In this document: piece after piece, positions 6,887-9,767 of the stretch
How the letters are laid out: every line of letters starts with the position of its first letter
Numbering within the stretch: the stretch's first letter is position 1
Translations under genes and position numbers: made by a program
Assembly: GCA_035299305.1 (NCBI GenBank)
Contig: DATGWV010000357.1
Span: forward strand, 1 to 9,767
DNA from: BJHL01 sp035299305
GTDB lineage: Bacteria; Planctomycetota; Phycisphaerae; Phycisphaerales; UBA1924
Direction: 5' to 3'
Length of the DNA stretch: 9,767 nucleotides
Notes under the pieces: generated by a model
Databases searched by the model: none
Told to the model about the DNA's origin: nothing
What the model saw: only the letters and a program-made list of their open reading frames with translations

Positions 6887-8803
6887 TCAGCAGTCAGGGT
6901 CTGACTGATAGCACGTGATGAAGCCCACGATGTCCTGCACGTCCGTGTCGCCGTCGCCGTCAAAATCGGCGTTCCCGGCCTGGTACGCGGTCATGAACGC
7001 GGTGATGTCGGCCTGTGAGCGGTCGCCATCATCGTTCCAATCACACGGGCATCCCGACTGGCACGAGCCCGGATAGCAGCGCGAGTTCGCGCCGCCCCAC
7101 GTGCCCTGCACCTCGTTGCAGCCCGCCTGCGTACGAATCTGGCAGACGGTCTCGCCCTTGTCTTCAAAGCAGCACGAACCGCGCGGCGCGGGCGGCTGCG
7201 GGCAAGGCGTTTCGCACGTGGTGTTCACGCCGCGGAACAGACCGCCGGCCTGCGCACAAGCCGCGAGCGTGCGAATACCACACGTGATCGTGCCGTCTTC
7301 GCCGCGCACGCAGCACGCGCCGCTGGGAGGCGTGGGCTGCGGGCAACCATTGTCGCAGTTGGTGTTCGGACCGCGCCACACGCCTCGTGCTGTCCGGCAG
7401 TCAACCAGCGTCTTGATCTCACACGTGATCGCGCCCGCCGCATTGCGAATGCAGCATGCGCCCGTGGGAGCCGGCGCACACGTCGTGCTCGAGCACGTCG
7501 TGCCCGCGCCGCGCCACGCACCCTGCGCCTGCGTGCACTGCGCCTGCGTCAACACCTGGCAGGTCGTGCCAGCGGGATTGGTGATGCAGCACGCGCCAGT
7601 CACAACCGGCGTCGGACAGGGCGTCTCACAGTTTGTGCCCGGACCGCGCCACAGACCTTGCGCTTGCGCGCACGCCGCCTGCGTCAGCACCTGACACGTC
7701 ACCGCGCCATTCGCGCGAATGCAGCAGCCGCCCGTGGGCGTGGGCTGCGGGCACGTCGTCGGACCGCACACCGTGTTCGCGCCGCGCCACGTCCCCTGCT
7801 CACGCGTGCACTGCGCTTCCGTGAACAACTGGCAGAACGTGCCGTTAGGACCAGTCAGGCAGCACGCACCGCGCGGCGCAACGCTCGGGCATGGCGTTTC
7901 GCAGTTGGTGCCCGCACCACGCCACACGCCTTGCGATTGATTGCACGCCGCCTGCGTCACGATCTGGCAAATCTCAGCGCCCGGCGGGCCCGAGCAGCAC
8001 GCGCCCGTCGGAGCCGGCTGCGGGCAGATCGCGCCGTTGCAAATCGTGTTCGCCCCGCGCCACGTGCCTTGCTGCGCCGTGCAATCAGCTTCTGTCGCGA
8101 GGATGCACGACACGCCAGCGGGCGTCGTCACGCAACATGCGCCGCGCGGAGCCGGAGCCGGGCACACGTTCACGCCGCACACCGTGCCAGCGCCGCGCCA
8201 CGTCCCTTGAATTTGCGCACACTGCGCTTCAGTCACGATTGCGCAGCCCAGCGGATTGCCGAAAATCGTCGAGCAGCATGCACCAGTCGGCGTCGGCTGC
8301 GGACACGGATCAGCACACGTCGTCCCCGCGCCGCGCCACACACCCTGCAACTGCGCGCAACCCGCTTGCGTGCGCGTCTCACACACCGTCGCGCCCGCAG
8401 GCGTGCGGAAACAGCAGCCGCCTGTCGGCGCCGGCGCGCACAGCGTCGTCGTGCAGGCCACGCCCACGCCGCGCCACGAGCCTTGTTGGGCCACGCAGTT
8501 AGTTTCAGTCGTTTGAATGCAAGTCACCGCGCCATTCGCCGTCACGCAGCACGCGCCCGTGGGCAGCGTGGTGGGACATGGCGTCGCGCACGTCGTGCCA
8601 GGCCCGCGAAAGAGCCCCTGCCGCGACACGCAGTCCTGCAGCGTCGTCACGACGCACTGCGTTTGTGTGCTGCCCGGCACGCGGTAACAACATCCGCCCA
8701 GGCCGGTGGTTTGGGCTTGCGCGCCCGTGGCGACCAGCGCCACGACGCCCGCCGCGATGCTTGTACAGCACGCGCGCAGCCACGACGATGAGAATCGACG
8801 CAT
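6887..8803 (-). CDS. Secreted protein of twelve six-cysteine repeats with a C-terminal dockerin-like module
   Basis: The 638-residue protein starts at the ATG 8801-8803, preceded by AGGAGGT at 8810-8816 with a 6-nt spacer. The open frame continues upstream to 9118 but that stretch has no comparable site. Residues 1-30 are a signal peptide (basic start, hydrophobic core, likely cleavage after ATGAQA). Residues 36-584 are twelve repeats of 43-47 residues with the pattern G-A/G-CC, C, C, QG-x-WRG, C, C-P, six Cys in each. Pro/Thr linkers (PAPT, PTPT, APR) separate them. Residues 585-638 form a dockerin-like end with two intact calcium-type loops (D588-D599 and D613-D624) flanked by Cys585, Cys587, Cys631 and Cys638. 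From memory, shorter GACC-type repeats and this dockerin-like end occur in Phycisphaerae surface proteins; their function is not known to me. No enzyme domain is visible, so a structural or binding role in the envelope is likely. It is divergent from the VKOR gene. Confidence 0.88.
   Translation of the reverse strand: MRRFSSSWLRACCTSIAAGVVALVATGAQAQTTGLGGCCYRVPGSTQTQCVVTTLQDCVSRQGLFRGPGTTCATPCPTTLPTGACCVTANGAVTCIQTTETNCVAQQGSWRGVGVACTTTLCAPAPTGGCCFRTPAGATVCETRTQAGCAQLQGVWRGAGTTCADPCPQPTPTGACCSTIFGNPLGCAIVTEAQCAQIQGTWRGAGTVCGVNVCPAPAPRGACCVTTPAGVSCILATEADCTAQQGTWRGANTICNGAICPQPAPTGACCSGPPGAEICQIVTQAACNQSQGVWRGAGTNCETPCPSVAPRGACCLTGPNGTFCQLFTEAQCTREQGTWRGANTVCGPTTCPQPTPTGGCCIRANGAVTCQVLTQAACAQAQGLWRGPGTNCETPCPTPVVTGACCITNPAGTTCQVLTQAQCTQAQGAWRGAGTTCSSTTCAPAPTGACCIRNAAGAITCEIKTLVDCRTARGVWRGPNTNCDNGCPQPTPPSGACCVRGEDGTITCGIRTLAACAQAGGLFRGVNTTCETPCPQPPAPRGSCCFEDKGETVCQIRTQAGCNEVQGTWGGANSRCYPGSCQSGCPCDWNDDGDRSQADITAFMTAYQAGNADFDGDGDTDVQDIVGFITCYQSDPDC
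7052..8698 (-). repeat. Twelve tandem coding repeats of about 138 nt (six-Cys GACC repeats)
   Basis: The repeats cover protein residues 36-82, 83-127, 128-173, 174-220, 221-266, 267-311, 312-357, 358-402, 403-447, 448-494, 495-541 and 542-584. All keep six cysteines. The most constant core is QG-x-WRG-x-x-T-x-C; repeats 1 and 11 read LFRG and repeat 12 reads TWGG. The last Cys pair is spaced by three residues (type A: repeats 1, 3, 6, 8, 10, 11) or four (type B: repeats 2, 4, 5, 7, 9, 12). The DNA copies are diverged, so the array is old or under selection at the protein level, not a recent expansion. Confidence 0.9.
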
Positions 8804-8809
8804 ACGAGG

Positions 8810-8816
8810 ACCTCCT
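8810..8816 (-). promoter_or_regulatory. Strong Shine-Dalgarno of the Cys-repeat gene
   Basis: AGGAGGT on the minus strand lies 6 nt before the ATG at 8803. It is the best ribosome site in the window, fixes the start directly before an excellent signal peptide, and hints at high expression. Confidence 0.75.
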
Positions 8817-8820
8817 GATG

Positions 8821-8837
8821 CCTGCACATCGTGCAGG
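8821..8837. other. Perfect 7-bp inverted repeat just upstream of the Shine-Dalgarno
   Basis: CCTGCAC-ATC-GTGCAGG is a perfect inverted repeat with a 3-nt loop. In the mRNA of the Cys-repeat gene the hairpin would end 4 nt before AGGAGGT, where it could affect ribosome access or protect the 5' end. As DNA it could be an operator for the divergent gap. Confidence 0.45.
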
Positions 8838-8912
8838 ACAGCCTTCACTCCCACGAGCCACTTTCCTTCCTCCCCTGTGGCCCCGATCGCCGGAAGGACC
8901 TCTGACCGGACC

Positions 8913-8941
8913 AGTATCTCCGATATCTCCCCTGAACGCAA
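8913..8941 (-). promoter_or_regulatory. Candidate sigma-70-like promoter for the Cys-repeat gene
   Basis: On the minus strand TTGCGT (8936-8941) and GATACT (8913-8918) are separated by exactly 17 nt and face the Cys-repeat gene, giving a leader of about 100 nt. The matches to TTGACA and TATAAT are partial, and planctomycete promoters are poorly defined, so this is tentative. I saw no equally good candidate facing the VKOR gene in this gap (8804-9073). Confidence 0.25.
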
Positions 8942-9073
8942 GCGCGAACCCGGCGGATATGCTGCGTATTCACAGTCTCTCCGCCGCCCACTCACGCAAG
9001 TTCCCGCGCTCGTGCGACGAACAAACGTCCGGTGTAACCCAGGCCCACGCAATCTCACGAAAGTTGTACAGAT

Positions 9074-9767
9074 ATGGGCAAACGCAACTCTTCCCCGCGC
9101 TCCTTCGCCGCTGCTCACAAATCATCCGGCAACGCCGCCCTCATCGCCGGCTGCGTCGCGCTCGCCATCGCTATCGCCTGCTCGCTCATGCTCGTCGCCG
9201 GACACATGCAGGCTGTCGCGCTCCCCGGCTGCGGCCCCGGCAGCCCCTGCGACCAAGCCGCCAAGAGCGTCTGGGGCAAAGTCCCCATCGCTGGCATCTC
9301 CACCGCCGCGCTGGGCGCAGCCTACTTCGCGGGCATGCTCACCTGGTGGCTCACCTCCCGTGGCGGCAAGACCATCCGCCTCGTCGCCACGCTGGGCGGC
9401 CTGCTCAGCCTCCTCTTCGTCGCCGTCATGTTCGCCGAAGGCTGGGCCTGCAAGTACTGCCTCGCCGCCCACGCTGGCAACCTCGTCTTCATCATCTGTA
9501 CATGGCTCGCCGCAGGCCGCGATGCCTTCACCTTTGACAAACGCGGCGCGATCATGAGCATCGGCACCGCCGCCATCGCGCTGGGCGTCCTCGCCAGCAT
9601 CGAGAGCAACCATCGCAAGAAGCAGGAAGCCCTCGCGAAAGCCGACGCCGCCAAGAGCGTCGAGGCCGTCAAGAGCGCTGCATCACAACCAACCCCCGCG
9701 CCCGTCGCGCAACCCTCTCCGCCAGTGCAGCCATCCCAGCCCCAGCCCGCCGCAGCCGCCACCAACA
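9074..9767 (+). CDS. Vitamin K epoxide reductase (VKOR) family membrane protein, 3' end beyond window
   Basis: The frame opens at ATG 9074-9076 and stays open to the edge: 231 residues visible. Bacterial VKOR takes electrons from a thioredoxin-like oxidoreductase and passes them to quinone, so driving disulfide formation in exported proteins. The key residues are present. Loop cysteines Cys53 and Cys59 lie in a GCGPGSPCD stretch. Ser65 and Trp67 form the SxWG motif six residues after Cys59. The CxxC active site Cys126-Cys129 is in WACKYCLAAH. These spacings match those I recall for the Synechococcus enzyme. Hydrophobic segments at about 21-45, 72-92, 101-121, 132-148 and 158-174 give the five-helix topology. 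A charged helix (176-200) and a Pro/Gln/Ala-rich linker follow, so a fused thioredoxin-like domain beyond the window is likely but not visible. There is no clear Shine-Dalgarno. The gene is divergent from the Cys-repeat gene. Confidence 0.88.
   Translation, partial: MGKRNSSPRSFAAAHKSSGNAALIAGCVALAIAIACSLMLVAGHMQAVALPGCGPGSPCDQAAKSVWGKVPIAGISTAALGAAYFAGMLTWWLTSRGGKTIRLVATLGGLLSLLFVAVMFAEGWACKYCLAAHAGNLVFIICTWLAAGRDAFTFDKRGAIMSIGTAAIALGVLASIESNHRKKQEALAKADAAKSVEAVKSAASQPTPAPVAQPSPPVQPSQPQPAAAATN

Noticed and set aside
7052..8698. The regular repeats as a CRISPR array or satellite DNA
   Set aside because: The period is about 138 nt, the copies are diverged at DNA level, and the frame is kept throughout with invariant cysteines, so it is a coding repeat.
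7658..8791. Plus-strand open frame of 377 codons opposite the Cys-repeat gene
   Set aside because: It is an Arg/Ala-rich product of the repeated Cys/Thr/Gly codons read in reverse; it has no motif and no ribosome site.
8804..9118. Upstream extension of the Cys-repeat frame to 9118
   Set aside because: It adds 105 residues of unlike composition before a perfect signal peptide, and the strong AGGAGGT lies at 8810-8816 directly before the ATG at 8803. The extension would also cross the start of the VKOR gene.
8578..9557. Overlapping plus-strand frames across the divergent gap and the VKOR gene
   Set aside because: They are Ser/Pro/Arg-rich out-of-frame readings; only the frame from 9074 gives membrane helices and the VKOR cysteines.

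Overview
The window looks like a chromosomal segment of a planctomycete, most likely of the Phycisphaerae. Three things point there. The long secreted protein at 6887-8803 ends in a Cys-flanked dockerin-like module with two DxNxDG-type loops, a typical C-terminus in that group. There is a lipid A gene (lpxK), which fits a diderm with LPS. Codon use is strongly C/G-ending. The lineage call is inference. I saw no mobile element, CRISPR array, rRNA or tRNA.

Layout. (1) Positions 3-563 (+) hold the C-terminal end of a cation:proton antiporter or K+ channel protein with an NAD-binding RCK/TrkA-N domain. (2) Convergent to it, an apparent minus-strand operon runs from 3404 to 582: a nitrilase-superfamily amidase of the omega-amidase type, then a large membrane-anchored solute-binding protein of the iron/spermidine-type fold with no permease or ATPase beside it. 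(3) After a divergent gap (3405-3615), a plus-strand cluster carries a Maf-family nucleotide pyrophosphatase, a three-helix membrane protein of unknown function, and LpxK (lipid A 4'-kinase). The last two overlap by ATGA. (4) Convergent to lpxK is a minus-strand short-chain dehydrogenase (5990-6763). (5) Next on the minus strand is a 638-residue secreted protein made almost wholly of twelve tandem six-cysteine repeats plus the dockerin-like end (6887-8803). (6) Across a 270-bp divergent gap, a plus-strand VKOR-family membrane protein (9074 onward) runs off the window.

The most interesting part is the right end. A protein carrying 72 repeat cysteines, presumably needing many disulfides outside the cytoplasm, is divergently paired with a VKOR, an enzyme family that drives disulfide formation. 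The repeats also fall into two subtypes that mostly alternate. The sequence shows the neighbourhood and motifs; the functional pairing is inference. The rest is housekeeping (ion transport, nucleotide sanitation, lipid A, amide hydrolysis) with a few odd residues noted below.
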